Source: an uncultured Chryseobacterium sp. (GTDB lineage Bacteria > Bacteroidota > Bacteroidia > Flavobacteriales > Weeksellaceae). From it: 32,257 bases of DNA. Positions within the stretch are counted from its first letter, which is position 1. Every line of letters starts with the position of its first letter. The stretch covers positions 1-32,257 of the forward strand of contig NZ_CAKZIK010000057.1 in NCBI RefSeq assembly GCF_936933875.1. The letters are read 5' to 3'. Below, piece after piece: positions 7,451 through 15,551 of this stretch. The notes under the pieces were generated by a model that was not told the origin of the DNA, ran no database searches, and saw only the letters and a list, made by a program, of their open reading frames with translations. The translations under genes and the position numbers were made by a program.

Positions 7451-8035
7451 ATGAACAACAACGAATTTAACAACCAAGAGAATACAGAAAATTATTCTTC
7501 ACAAGATGCAGGCATCGAACTTTTGCACCGCGTCATAGAAAGCAATAAGGCTGTAGAAATTTCGGGGAAGGCGATTTTCCACATGTACTGCGACATCAAG
7601 GAGGATGTGAAGAAAATCCAGGCACTGGCACATGAAGAAAATCTTAAACGGCAGGAATTGCTTAAATCCCTCCCCAATAATATTGTGGCAGAATTATCTC
7701 CGGACGTTATAAAGCATCTGGAAAAATTCCATCAGAAATCAGATACGGTTAAATATTGGTTTTTCGGAATCCTGGCTCTATTGCTGGTTGCATTTTTTAT
7801 TTTATCAGCAACTGTTTATCTCGGAAAAAACTGGTACCGAGAGAGCGTCCGAACTAAGACCGAGGTTCGAGAGGAAATCCTGGAGGAGATCAAGAATGAA
7901 AACAAGGCGATTTATGAAACAGAGCAAGTAAAACAGCTGGAACATAACACCACGCTGATGAACAAATGGATGCAGAAAAACCCAAAGGATGCAGAAAAGT
8001 TTTTGAAGTTTAAAGAGGGGTATGAGAGTAGGTAA
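7451..8035 (+). CDS. Single-pass membrane mobilization protein
   Basis: This 194-aa protein follows the relaxase gene by 31 bp and is the last gene of the mobilization cluster. It has a soluble helical N-terminal region (about 1-100), one membrane helix at about 102-124 (KYWFFGILALLLVAFFILSATVYL), and a charged coiled-coil-like C-terminus (about 132-180). The layout matches the third protein of Bacteroidota mob operons, which is thought to link the relaxosome to the membrane or the helper's coupling protein. No catalytic motif is seen. The specific role is inferred from context. Confidence 0.75.
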   Translation: MNNNEFNNQENTENYSSQDAGIELLHRVIESNKAVEISGKAIFHMYCDIKEDVKKIQALAHEENLKRQELLKSLPNNIVAELSPDVIKHLEKFHQKSDTVKYWFFGILALLLVAFFILSATVYLGKNWYRESVRTKTEVREEILEEIKNENKAIYETEQVKQLEHNTTLMNKWMQKNPKDAEKFLKFKEGYESR

Positions 8036-8046
8036 ACCAAGTGTTG

Positions 8047-8078
8047 TTTGTCCATTCTAAAATAATTTCCTATCTTTG
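8047..8078 (+). promoter_or_regulatory. Predicted promoter of the copper operon
   Basis: TTTG at 8047-8050, a 20-bp spacer, and TATCTTTG at 8071-8078 match the Bacteroidota consensus fully. Transcription would start near 8085, leaving a leader of only about 9 nt before the ATG at 8094. It is the only good promoter match I found before the terminator at 23837, which suggests one long transcript. No regulator-type dyad is evident around it. Confidence 0.65.
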
Positions 8079-8093
8079 TGATGTTTACTTACA

Positions 8094-8510
8094 ATGGTCG
8101 GAAATTTTAAAATACTGTTCCTTTCCCTTACACTCGCGTTATTTCTGGCGCCAGGGATTTCTCAGGCTTGCAGTACAAAGGAGAAGCAGGTTATTAAAAC
8201 CGCGACCAGTTCGCAAACTTTCATAAAACAGTCATTCGCACAGATACAGCCGTCGTGCGACAGCGACGATTGCAAAGAAGAATGCTGTCACCCAAAATCA
8301 CACAATTGTCAAACTGCTGGATGCTCAGGAAACTGTAGCGGAAACCTTTGCAGCTCTGCTCAGTACACCGTTCTAGCAGACAGCAAATTTTTAGAGGATT
8401 CTAAAAACGAAGCGTCCGGTTACGAAGACAAAAATGCTAATTTCTTTTATCAGAATCCCCATTACTCTGGTGGATTCCATACCATTTGGGAACCGCCCAA
8501 AATAGGTTAA
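8094..8510 (+). CDS. Small exported Cys-rich protein ending in IWEPPKIG; possible copper-sensing leader
   Basis: This 138-aa protein opens the copper operon. An export signal is clear at residues 1-25 (hydrophobic core LFLSLTLALFLAP, likely cut after SQA; no good lipobox). The middle is Cys-rich, with C55, C60, C64, C65, C72, C77, C81 and C86, including a CxxxCC motif (C60-C65). It ends in IWEPPKIG (131-138) at the stop. The protein starting at 24013 has the same plan and the same ending, and both resemble the DUF6660 family of small proteins encoded before CzcA/CusA genes in Bacteroidota. It may be a periplasmic metal chaperone, or a nascent-chain sensor whose Pro-Pro end stalls the ribosome next to the downstream stem-loop (see findings). 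The first is the conservative reading. Confidence 0.8.
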   Translation: MVGNFKILFLSLTLALFLAPGISQACSTKEKQVIKTATSSQTFIKQSFAQIQPSCDSDDCKEECCHPKSHNCQTAGCSGNCSGNLCSSAQYTVLADSKFLEDSKNEASGYEDKNANFFYQNPHYSGGFHTIWEPPKIG

Positions 8511-8519
8511 TCACTTTCT

Positions 8520-8594
8520 TTTACAGCCCGAATTATGCCCGGTCGTGAAGTGTTTTTTAACACTTTATCGCTGTTATTTTCGCGGCGCTGTAAA
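8520..8594 (+). promoter_or_regulatory. Stem-loop directly after the first small Cys-rich gene
   Basis: Ten nt after the stop codon, TTTACAGC-CCG (8520-8530) pairs with CGG-C-GCTGTAAA (8583-8594): 11 bp with one bulged C. Inside is a second perfect hairpin, AAGTGTT-TTTT-AACACTT (8548-8565). A weaker hairpin, ACTCT-TTTA-AGAGT, follows at 8613-8626. The spacer 8511-8735 (225 bp) holds no gene and no TAnnTTTG box. The structure may control read-through from the leader gene into the operon, or translation of the next gene. It is not a standard terminator, because no long T-run follows the outer stem. Confidence 0.55.
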
Positions 8595-8735
8595 TGAATT
8601 TGAACTTCTACTACTCTTTTAAGAGTAAATCTTTCAAAATAGATTCCTTTTGATTAAGGACACTTTTGAAGATCTGGATGTTCGTAAGCAGTTTCTAAAC
8701 ACGGAAGCTTAAATTAACCTATAATATAAAATTTA

Positions 8736-9119
8736 ATGAAGAATATTCTTTTGGGAATACTCGCTTTTATAGCGGTGTTCCTCGTTTCCTGCAACAATTC
8801 AAAAGCTGAAAACACACAAATTGCGGTCGCAAAGTTTACCACCGGTGACATTGTTCCCAACGATCAGGTATGTATGGTAAACAACGCCTACATGGGCAAA
8901 AAACAACTTGAAGTCAACTATGACGGCAAAACCTACTATGGCTGCTGCGAAAACTGCAAACTGAGAATCCCGCAGGAAGAAAATGCGCGCATGGCGTACG
9001 ATCCGATATCTCATCAACTCATCGATAAAGCGACCGCAATTATCGCAATCTCTGATAAAAATGATAATGTCGTGTACTTCGAAAATAAAGCAAACTACGA
9101 AGCCTTTTTTAATAAATAA
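8736..9119 (+). CDS. TRASH/YHS-like metal-binding lipoprotein
   Basis: This 127-aa lipoprotein has a signal peptide ending in the lipobox LVSC (C19). The mature part has a Cys cluster of the TRASH/YHS type: C46 in DQVCMVNN, then KTYYGCCENC (C70, C71, C74), followed by an Arg-containing helix and a C-terminal strand/helix. Such domains bind soft metal ions and occur as heavy-metal chaperones. It is the first efflux-related gene after the structured spacer and lies 25 bp before the DUF3347 gene. A role in handing Cu(I)/Ag(I) to the Cus pump is inferred from context. Confidence 0.75.
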   Translation: MKNILLGILAFIAVFLVSCNNSKAENTQIAVAKFTTGDIVPNDQVCMVNNAYMGKKQLEVNYDGKTYYGCCENCKLRIPQEENARMAYDPISHQLIDKATAIIAISDKNDNVVYFENKANYEAFFNK

Positions 9120-9144
9120 AAATAATCTTTAAACTTATAAAATA

Positions 9145-9768
9145 ATGAAAACACTAGTATTCAGCCTTTTGGCAATCGGCACACTTGCACTCACTTCCTG
9201 CAAAGAGAATAAAGAACAGAAAAAAACCACTGAAACATCCATGCAGCACGATATGAGCACGATGTCGGATAGTTCAGCGATGGACAATATGGCAACGGAT
9301 AAAGAGATAACCGTTACTGAAGCCAAAAAGTCTTCCGCTGATCTTACGGAGCTTTATTCCCATTACACTCACCTTACATTCGCTTTGTCCGGTGATGATG
9401 ATAAAGAAGCGGTGAGTGGAGCCAAAGGGATCCTCGCTTCTTTTCCCAAAATAGACAAAAACGGTTTTTCTGCTGAACAGAAAAAAGAATTTGCTGAACT
9501 CGAAGCAAGCATCAGTGAACACGCCGAGCACATTGCAGATAATGCCGGAAATATTGATCATCAGCGCGAACATCTGGATTTAATGAGTGCAGATTTTTAC
9601 GACCTGCTGAAAGACTTCGGAACTCCAAAACCGGTGTACAAAGTATTCTGCCCGATGTATAATGATAACAAAGGGGCCTTCTGGCTTAGCGATTCACGTG
9701 AGGTGAAGAATCCTTATTACGGCAAAGAAATGCTTTCATGTGGTGAGGTTCAGGAAGAAATTAAGTAA
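9145..9768 (+). CDS. DUF3347 lipoprotein
   Basis: This 207-aa lipoprotein (lipobox LTSC, C19) has a Met/His/Asp-rich linker (about residues 30-55, with MQHDMSTM and MDNMA) followed by a DUF3347 domain. The domain's characteristic end is plain: VYKVFCPMYNDNKGAFWLS (C169, M171) and NPYYGKEMLSCGEV (C199). In many Bacteroidota this domain is fused to the C-terminus of CusB-type adaptors; here it is a separate gene just before cusA. It probably binds Cu(I)/Ag(I) in the periplasm and passes it to the adaptor or pump. The stop is followed by the cusA ATG after 14 bp. Confidence 0.88.
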   Translation: MKTLVFSLLAIGTLALTSCKENKEQKKTTETSMQHDMSTMSDSSAMDNMATDKEITVTEAKKSSADLTELYSHYTHLTFALSGDDDKEAVSGAKGILASFPKIDKNGFSAEQKKEFAELEASISEHAEHIADNAGNIDHQREHLDLMSADFYDLLKDFGTPKPVYKVFCPMYNDNKGAFWLSDSREVKNPYYGKEMLSCGEVQEEIK

Positions 9769-9782
9769 AACCGTACAGAACC

Positions 9783-11066
9783 ATGATTCAAAATTTAATC
9801 AAACTGTCCCTCCGCAACAGGTATTTCGTTTTGCTGATAGCAATCGGCCTTTTTATCTGGGGTATTTTTGCGGTAAGGGACAATCCCATCGATGCAATTC
9901 CGGATCTGAGTGAGAACCAGGTCATCGTTTTTACCGAGTGGATGGGCAGAAGTCCCCAGATTATTGAAGATCAGGTGACTTTCCCGCTGGTCAGCAACCT
10001 TCAGGGCATTCCGAAAATTAAGAACATCCGGGCTTCCTCTATGTTTGGGATGAGTTTCGTGTATGTCATTTTCGAAGATAACGTAGATATTTATTGGGCC
10101 AGAACCCGGGTAATGGAACGCCTCAATTATGCGCAGCGTTTACTCCCACAAGATGTCACCCCTACGCTCGGACCGGATGGCACTGGTGTTGGTCACGTTT
10201 TCTGGTACCATTTGGATGCACCTAAAATGGATTTGGGAGACCAGCGCGCCCTTCAGGACTGGTACGTCAAGTTTGCCCTGCAGACCGTTCCCGGTGTGGC
10301 CGAAGTTGCCTCTTTTGGCGGCTTCGAAAAACAGTACCAACTCATTGTAGATCCTGTAAAACTCCAGTACTATAACGTATCCCTCATGGATGTCATGAAC
10401 AAAGTGAAAGCCAACAATAATGATGTGGGCGGACGTAAATTTGAGATGGCTGATATGGCCTATATCATTCGCGGCCTGGGTTATATCAAGAACGTAGCCG
10501 ATATCGAGGAAATTGCTTTGGGAAATTACAACGGAATTCCTGTGCGGGTGAAAGACATTGGTTCTGTACAGATGGGTGGTGATTTGCGTCTGGGTATTTT
10601 TGATGCAGACGGTGAAGGCGAAGTCGTGGGCGGTATCGTAGTGGCACGGTATGGCGAAAATGCAGATAAGGTCATCAACGATGTAAAAGAGAAAATGAAG
10701 GACGTGGAAAAAGGTCTCCCTGAAGGCGTCACCTTCAAAACATCGTACGACCGCAGTACCCTGATTGAAGGGGCAATAGACAATATCAAAACCAAGCTGA
10801 TCGAAGAGATCATCGTGGTCGCTATCATTGTTATTCTGTTCCTATTCCACTGGCGAAGTGCATTGAGCATCATCATTCAGATTCCGGTCACCATTGCCAT
10901 CAGTTTTATTCTGCTCAATGCGTTTGGACTTTCCTCCAATATCATGTCCCTTACAGGAATTGCGCTGGCAATTGGGGTGATCGTGGATAACGGAATTATC
11001 ATGTCTGAAAATGCCTATAAAAATCTCTCCGATTGGCAGAACCATCAACAAAATAAAACTCCCTAA
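9783..11066 (+). CDS. cusA: CusA Cu/Ag RND pump, N-terminal part (split gene)
   Basis: This 427-aa ORF is the first part of a CusA-type heavy-metal RND pump: TM1 (about 13-31), the first periplasmic porter region, and TM2-TM4. It includes the motif VIVDNGIIMSENAY, where D402 matches the proton-relay Asp of the family. It then ends at TAA 11064-11066 in the cytoplasmic loop after TM4. The next ORF starts 2 nt later in another frame and continues with TM5. Together the two parts give 1079 residues, the normal length for CusA. The split is either a frameshift or a gene fission with translational coupling. Alone, this half cannot form the pump. Confidence 0.88.
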   Translation: MIQNLIKLSLRNRYFVLLIAIGLFIWGIFAVRDNPIDAIPDLSENQVIVFTEWMGRSPQIIEDQVTFPLVSNLQGIPKIKNIRASSMFGMSFVYVIFEDNVDIYWARTRVMERLNYAQRLLPQDVTPTLGPDGTGVGHVFWYHLDAPKMDLGDQRALQDWYVKFALQTVPGVAEVASFGGFEKQYQLIVDPVKLQYYNVSLMDVMNKVKANNNDVGGRKFEMADMAYIIRGLGYIKNVADIEEIALGNYNGIPVRVKDIGSVQMGGDLRLGIFDADGEGEVVGGIVVARYGENADKVINDVKEKMKDVEKGLPEGVTFKTSYDRSTLIEGAIDNIKTKLIEEIIVVAIIVILFLFHWRSALSIIIQIPVTIAISFILLNAFGLSSNIMSLTGIALAIGVIVDNGIIMSENAYKNLSDWQNHQQNKTP

Positions 11067-11068
11067 CA

Positions 11069-13027
11069 ATGAAGACCAACTGGTTTAAAAATATATTCAG
11101 AAAAAAAGAGAAGGAGAAAGACAGTTACGTTAAAATTCCCGAAGACATTCGGTTGAAGATTATCGAAAAATCATCCTTACAGGTATCCAGAGGCGTATTT
11201 TTTTCTACGGTAATCATCGTGGTTTCTTTTCTCCCGGTATTTATGTTGACCGGTCAGGAAGGTAAACTTTTTCATCCGCTGGCGTACACCAAAACCTTTA
11301 TACTGATCGTTGATGCGATCCTGGTACTTACCCTTGCGCCGGTGCTTATCTCTTTTTTCATGAAAGGAAAGTTTAAGGATGACAATAAAAACCCGATAAA
11401 CAGAGGGCTTGAGCGGATATACGAACCCATCATTCGCTGGTGCATGGAATGGAAAAAAACAACGCTTGGCATTAATATTCTTGCTCTTTTGGTCAGCATC
11501 CCTTTAATTATGAACCTCGGCCGTGAGTTTATGCCGCCCTTAGATGAAGGCTCACTACTCTTTATGCCGGTCACTTTGCCTGATATTTCGAACTCCGAAG
11601 CTAAAAGATTACTGCAGGTGCAGGATAAAATCATTAAAGGAGTTCCGGAGGTGGATCATGTTCTCGGAAAAGCCGGAAGAGCAAACACGGCGACAGATAA
11701 TTCACCCATCTCCATGATTGAAACCATTATTTTGTTGAAACCGCAAAGCGAATGGCGCGAGGGCAAAACAAAAGATGATCTCATCAATGAGCTGAATGCC
11801 AAACTGCAGATTCCCGGCGTAACCAATGGCTGGACCATGCCGATTTCCAACCGGATCAATATGCTTTCAACAGGGATTAGAACGGATGTGGGCGTAAAAG
11901 TGTACGGACAGAACCTGGACAGTATCGCGGTCCTTTCCGAAAAAATAAAAAAGGAACTCACCGGTATTGAAGGAATAAAAGACATGTACGTAGAACCCAT
12001 TACCGGCGGAAAATATGTGGATATTGAAGTGAAACGCGAAGAAGTAGGAAGATACGGGCTAAGCGTGGATGATGTAAATGCCGTCGTGGAAAGTGCGCTC
12101 GGCGGAATGAAACTCACCACCACAGTGGAAGGCCGACAGCGCTTTTCGGTAAATGCCAGATACGGCCAGGATTTCAGAAATAATTTGGAATCTCTGAGAA
12201 GATTGCCCATGCAGACCATGGAATTTGGTTCCATCCCACTGAGTGCAGTGGCTGACATTCGTCTTACAGAAGGACCACCAATGATCAATTCTGAAAATGC
12301 AATGTTGCGTGGAACTGTTCTATTCAACGTACGCGACCGGGATTTAGGCAGTACCGTAAAAGAAGCCCAGGCAAAACTCAATAACATGGTGAACAAAATG
12401 CCTAAAGGTTATTTCGTGGAATGGAGCGGACAGTACGAAAACCTGATTCGGGGTGAGCAGACTTTAAAAATGATTATGCCCCTCGTATTAATCGTGATCT
12501 TTCTTTCCATGTACTTTGCATTCAATTCTTACCGCGAAGCTTTTTTTAATCTCATCAGTATTCCTTTTGCCTTAATCGGCGGCGTTTTTATGATTTCGAT
12601 TTGGGGGGTGAACCTTTCCGTAGCAGTAGCAGTAGGATTTATTGCCCTATTCGGACTTGCGGTGGAAACCGGAATTGTGATGGTCATCTACCTGAACGAT
12701 GCCATGATTCAGCTTATTGCCAAAAATGGAAACTCACGGGAGACCATTACCAATGAAGAACTTCGGGAGTACGTCATCAATGGAGCAGCGAAAAGATTAA
12801 GACCTAAAATTATGACAGTGTGTGTTACCCTTTTTGGACTGGTTCCCATCCTGTGGAGTCACGGAGTTGGAAGTGATATGATGAAACCAATCGTATTACC
12901 GATGGTGGGTGGCGTTTTTACTTCGGCCATTCACATCCTTTTGGTAACACCTGTTATCTTTTATATGCAGAAAGAGTGGGAACTGAACAAACTGGGGAAA
13001 ATTGACGTCCTCGACGCTGCCCATTAA
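11069..13027 (+). CDS. cusA: CusA Cu/Ag RND pump, C-terminal part (split gene)
   Basis: This 652-aa ORF starts with a basic cytoplasmic stretch (FRKKEKEKDSYVKIPEDIRLKIIEKSS), then TM5 onward (GVFFSTVIIVVSFLPVFML), the second porter region and TM8-TM12. All three methionines that bind Cu(I)/Ag(I) in E. coli CusA have counterparts: M166 (LLFMPVTLP), M216 (PISMIETI) and M265 (RINMLSTGI). This argues for a monovalent copper/silver pump rather than CzcA. In the same frame, the upstream stop lies at 11054-11056, so a one-base loss or two-base gain in 11054-11066 would separate it from the first half. The ATG at 11069 would allow re-initiation after the TAA. Confidence 0.9.
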   Translation: MKTNWFKNIFRKKEKEKDSYVKIPEDIRLKIIEKSSLQVSRGVFFSTVIIVVSFLPVFMLTGQEGKLFHPLAYTKTFILIVDAILVLTLAPVLISFFMKGKFKDDNKNPINRGLERIYEPIIRWCMEWKKTTLGINILALLVSIPLIMNLGREFMPPLDEGSLLFMPVTLPDISNSEAKRLLQVQDKIIKGVPEVDHVLGKAGRANTATDNSPISMIETIILLKPQSEWREGKTKDDLINELNAKLQIPGVTNGWTMPISNRINMLSTGIRTDVGVKVYGQNLDSIAVLSEKIKKELTGIEGIKDMYVEPITGGKYVDIEVKREEVGRYGLSVDDVNAVVESALGGMKLTTTVEGRQRFSVNARYGQDFRNNLESLRRLPMQTMEFGSIPLSAVADIRLTEGPPMINSENAMLRGTVLFNVRDRDLGSTVKEAQAKLNNMVNKMPKGYFVEWSGQYENLIRGEQTLKMIMPLVLIVIFLSMYFAFNSYREAFFNLISIPFALIGGVFMISIWGVNLSVAVAVGFIALFGLAVETGIVMVIYLNDAMIQLIAKNGNSRETITNEELREYVINGAAKRLRPKIMTVCVTLFGLVPILWSHGVGSDMMKPIVLPMVGGVFTSAIHILLVTPVIFYMQKEWELNKLGKIDVLDAAH

Positions 13028-13045
13028 TCCTTAAATGATTACAAA

Positions 13046-14293
13046 ATGAAAAAATTAATAATAACAGCAGTACTGGCCTTCCTTTACACTACCATTGATG
13101 CTCAGCAAATGTCCCTGCCCGCAGTAATGGACAGTATCGCAGCCAACCATCCGGTGGTTAAAATGTATAATGCGGAAGTCCGGTCAATGGACGCTGCGGC
13201 CAAAGGCGCAAGAAGCTGGATGCCCCCAACCGTTGGAGCCGGTTTCTTCATGACGCCCTATAATCCAAAACTGTGGCAGCGCGACGGCGATATGCTCGGT
13301 ATGGGCTCAGTAGCAGTTTCGGTAGAACAGATGTTGCCCAACAGAAAGAAACTCGATGCCAACGAGAATCTGATGAAGGCAATGTCCTCTGTAGAAAAGG
13401 AAAAACTTTATGCCGCCCTCAATGAAAACTTTCAGGATGCAAAAAAACTGTATTACAGTTCTATTGTCCTGGATAAAAAGCTGAAGGTCGTTAAGGAAAA
13501 CGAAAAGATGCTGGATTTCATGATCAGAAACGCCGAGATCCGGTACAAAAACGGACTTTCCAAAATATCTGCATATTACAAAGCCAAAGCGGCCCTCGGA
13601 AGTTCAAAAAACATGCAGCTCATGTATGAGAATGACCTGCGCGTCAACCGGATCCGGTTGAATGCCCTCATGGGAAGAGACCCGCTCGCGCCACTGGAGA
13701 TTGAACCGGAATACAACCTGAATGATTATTCTCTCATGACTTTTGGTCAGGATCTATTTTATCAGAACAGAAGTGATCTCCGCGGCATCGACCGGGAAAT
13801 CAATATTGCCAAACTCAAACAGGATCTGGAAAAGCAGAATCTAAAGCCGGAATTTGGCGTAAAGTTCGAAAACATGTTTGGTTTTGGCGGCCAGCCCATG
13901 CAGTTTTCACTCATGCTGATGGCAAAGCTGCCGTTTGTTTCCTGGGCTTCACGCATGAATAAAGCCAATATTGAAAGTCTCAAACTGAAAGAAGAGGCCT
14001 TGCAGGCACAGAAAGAAATGATGGTGAACGAATACAGCGGAATGGCCTACGGAATGCGCAATGAACTGGACCTGAATAAAAATCAGCTGAAACTCTATGA
14101 AGACACCATTATTCCGGCCTTAAAAAACAACTACAAATCCATGCAGTTGGGCTATGAGCAGAATACGGAAGAACTCTTCATGTTATATGACGCATGGGAA
14201 CAGCTGAATATGGCCCAGCTGGAATATTTCGAGATCCTTACCAAAGCACTGCAGACGCAAACTGAAATTGACCGCTTAATAGAAAGAAGATGA
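13046..14293 (+). CDS. cusC: CusC-like TolC-family outer-membrane channel
   Basis: This 415-aa outer-membrane efflux protein (TolC/OEP family) has a type I signal peptide (cut near TIDAQ at 18-20) and no lipobox, unlike E. coli CusC. The rest shows the long amphipathic helices of the family, such as FQDAKKLYYSSIVLDKKLKVVKENEKMLDFMI and the second-repeat helix YEQNTEELFMLYDAWEQLNMAQLEYFEILTKALQTQTEIDRLI. It should form the outer-membrane exit of the Cus tripartite pump. Its stop overlaps the ATG of the next gene (ATGA), a sign of coupled translation. Confidence 0.9.
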   Translation: MKKLIITAVLAFLYTTIDAQQMSLPAVMDSIAANHPVVKMYNAEVRSMDAAAKGARSWMPPTVGAGFFMTPYNPKLWQRDGDMLGMGSVAVSVEQMLPNRKKLDANENLMKAMSSVEKEKLYAALNENFQDAKKLYYSSIVLDKKLKVVKENEKMLDFMIRNAEIRYKNGLSKISAYYKAKAALGSSKNMQLMYENDLRVNRIRLNALMGRDPLAPLEIEPEYNLNDYSLMTFGQDLFYQNRSDLRGIDREINIAKLKQDLEKQNLKPEFGVKFENMFGFGGQPMQFSLMLMAKLPFVSWASRMNKANIESLKLKEEALQAQKEMMVNEYSGMAYGMRNELDLNKNQLKLYEDTIIPALKNNYKSMQLGYEQNTEELFMLYDAWEQLNMAQLEYFEILTKALQTQTEIDRLIERR

Positions 14294-15540
14294 GAAAAAT
14301 TATAATATTCACTATGCTTTTATTTGGTTTGACGGCGTGTGACAAAGTTAAGTTCTGGGAAGATAAGCACTCGGCAGAAGCTGCAATGCATACTTATACC
14401 TGTCCGATGCACCCGGAAGTGATTTCAGACAAACCCGGCAAATGTCCCAAATGTGGGATGGATTTGGTCCTGAAAGATGCCCCTGAAAAAAAGGAAGAGG
14501 GGATTAAACTCGACGATCTGCTGAAACCAACCAATGAATTTGTTATCTCGGAATTGCCGGTCGTAAAGTTAAAAAAGGAAAACATCCCGACCACGGTTGA
14601 TGCTTTAGGGACGGTAGAATACGATACTCGACAGATTGGCAGTATTTCCTCACGCGTTGCGGGCCGTATCGAAAAACTCTATGTGCGGTATAAATACCAG
14701 AAAGTGTCCAAAGGCCAGCGCATTTTAGATATATACAGCCCGGAACTGTTAACCGCGCAGCAAAACCTACTCTTTGTTCTGAAAAATGACCGCTCAAACA
14801 AAACAATGATTGATGCTTCACGCCAAAAACTCCTTCTTTTGGGAATGCCGGCTTCACAGATACAGAAAGTCATCCAGCGAGGGAAACCTGATCTCACAGT
14901 TCCGGTTTTCAGCAATTACAGCGGACACATTCAGCAGGCAGGATCGGCAGGAAGCATGGGGTCATCACCACAATCTGCACCCGCAATGGCTTCAAATACG
15001 GCAGCCACCGCTGAACTACCCCTAAAAGAGGGAATGTATCTCCAGAAAGGACAGAATATTTTCAGTGTCTACAATCCCAACAGAACCTGGGCCCTGATCA
15101 ATATTTTCTCTGAAGACATTGCACTGGTCAGCAAAGGACAGTCAGTCATGATCATCCCGGAAGCCAATCCTGAAAATCGCTTCAAAGGAATCATCGGTTT
15201 TATTGAACCCTTTTTCAGGCAGGGCAGCAAAACCGTAACGGCGCGCGTCTATTTTGATAATTCCACCGCAAAAATTCCTGTCGGAAGTCAGGTTAAAGCG
15301 GAGATTATGAGCCACAACAGAATGGCAGATTGGCTGCCGAAATCAGCGGTGGTTTCTTTGGGGATTGATAAAATTGCGTTCAAAAAAGTTGAAGGCGGTT
15401 TTATTGCCCACAAGGTTGTTACCGGCGCGGTGGTAGGCGATAAAATTCAGATCGTCAGTGGTTTGCTTCCTGAAGATGGAGTTGCCGAAAATGCACAGTA
15501 CCTGATGGACAGCGAAAGTTTCATAAAAATTAACAGATAA
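14290..15540 (+). CDS. cusB: CusB-type periplasmic adaptor 1 with metal-binding module
   Basis: This 416-aa lipoprotein adaptor (lipobox LTAC, C17) belongs to the RND membrane-fusion family. Directly after the lipidation site it carries a heavy-metal-binding module at residues 36-60 (YTCPMHPEVISDKPGKCPKC core; C38, M40, H41, C52, C55, M57). The adaptor body follows: barrel start VDALGTVEYDTRQIGSISSRVAGRIEKLYV, a helical hairpin with QNLLF and LLLLGMPASQI, and a lipoyl/barrel region. A Gly/Ser/Ala/Gln-rich insert at about 215-240 interrupts the lipoyl part. It bridges inner-membrane CusA and outer-membrane CusC and may deliver metal. It overlaps cusC by 4 nt. Confidence 0.9.
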   Translation: MRKIIIFTMLLFGLTACDKVKFWEDKHSAEAAMHTYTCPMHPEVISDKPGKCPKCGMDLVLKDAPEKKEEGIKLDDLLKPTNEFVISELPVVKLKKENIPTTVDALGTVEYDTRQIGSISSRVAGRIEKLYVRYKYQKVSKGQRILDIYSPELLTAQQNLLFVLKNDRSNKTMIDASRQKLLLLGMPASQIQKVIQRGKPDLTVPVFSNYSGHIQQAGSAGSMGSSPQSAPAMASNTAATAELPLKEGMYLQKGQNIFSVYNPNRTWALINIFSEDIALVSKGQSVMIIPEANPENRFKGIIGFIEPFFRQGSKTVTARVYFDNSTAKIPVGSQVKAEIMSHNRMADWLPKSAVVSLGIDKIAFKKVEGGFIAHKVVTGAVVGDKIQIVSGLLPEDGVAENAQYLMDSESFIKINR

Positions 15541-15551
15541 AAATTGATAAG

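Noticed and set aside
8036..8093. Insertion-sequence or transposon boundary between mob genes and cargo
   Set aside because: No inverted repeats, target duplication or transposase remnant could be seen; only a promoter lies here.
11050..11071. Programmed ribosomal frameshift joining the two CusA parts
   Set aside because: Joining needs a -1 shift, and no X-XXY-YYZ slippery heptamer lies in the short overlap (11057-11066). CCC-TAA would favour +1, which gives the wrong frame. Mutation or coupled re-initiation fits better.
11656..12396. 246-aa minus-strand open frame inside cusA
   Set aside because: Ser/Pro-rich translation without family features, antisense to a conserved gene: a shadow.
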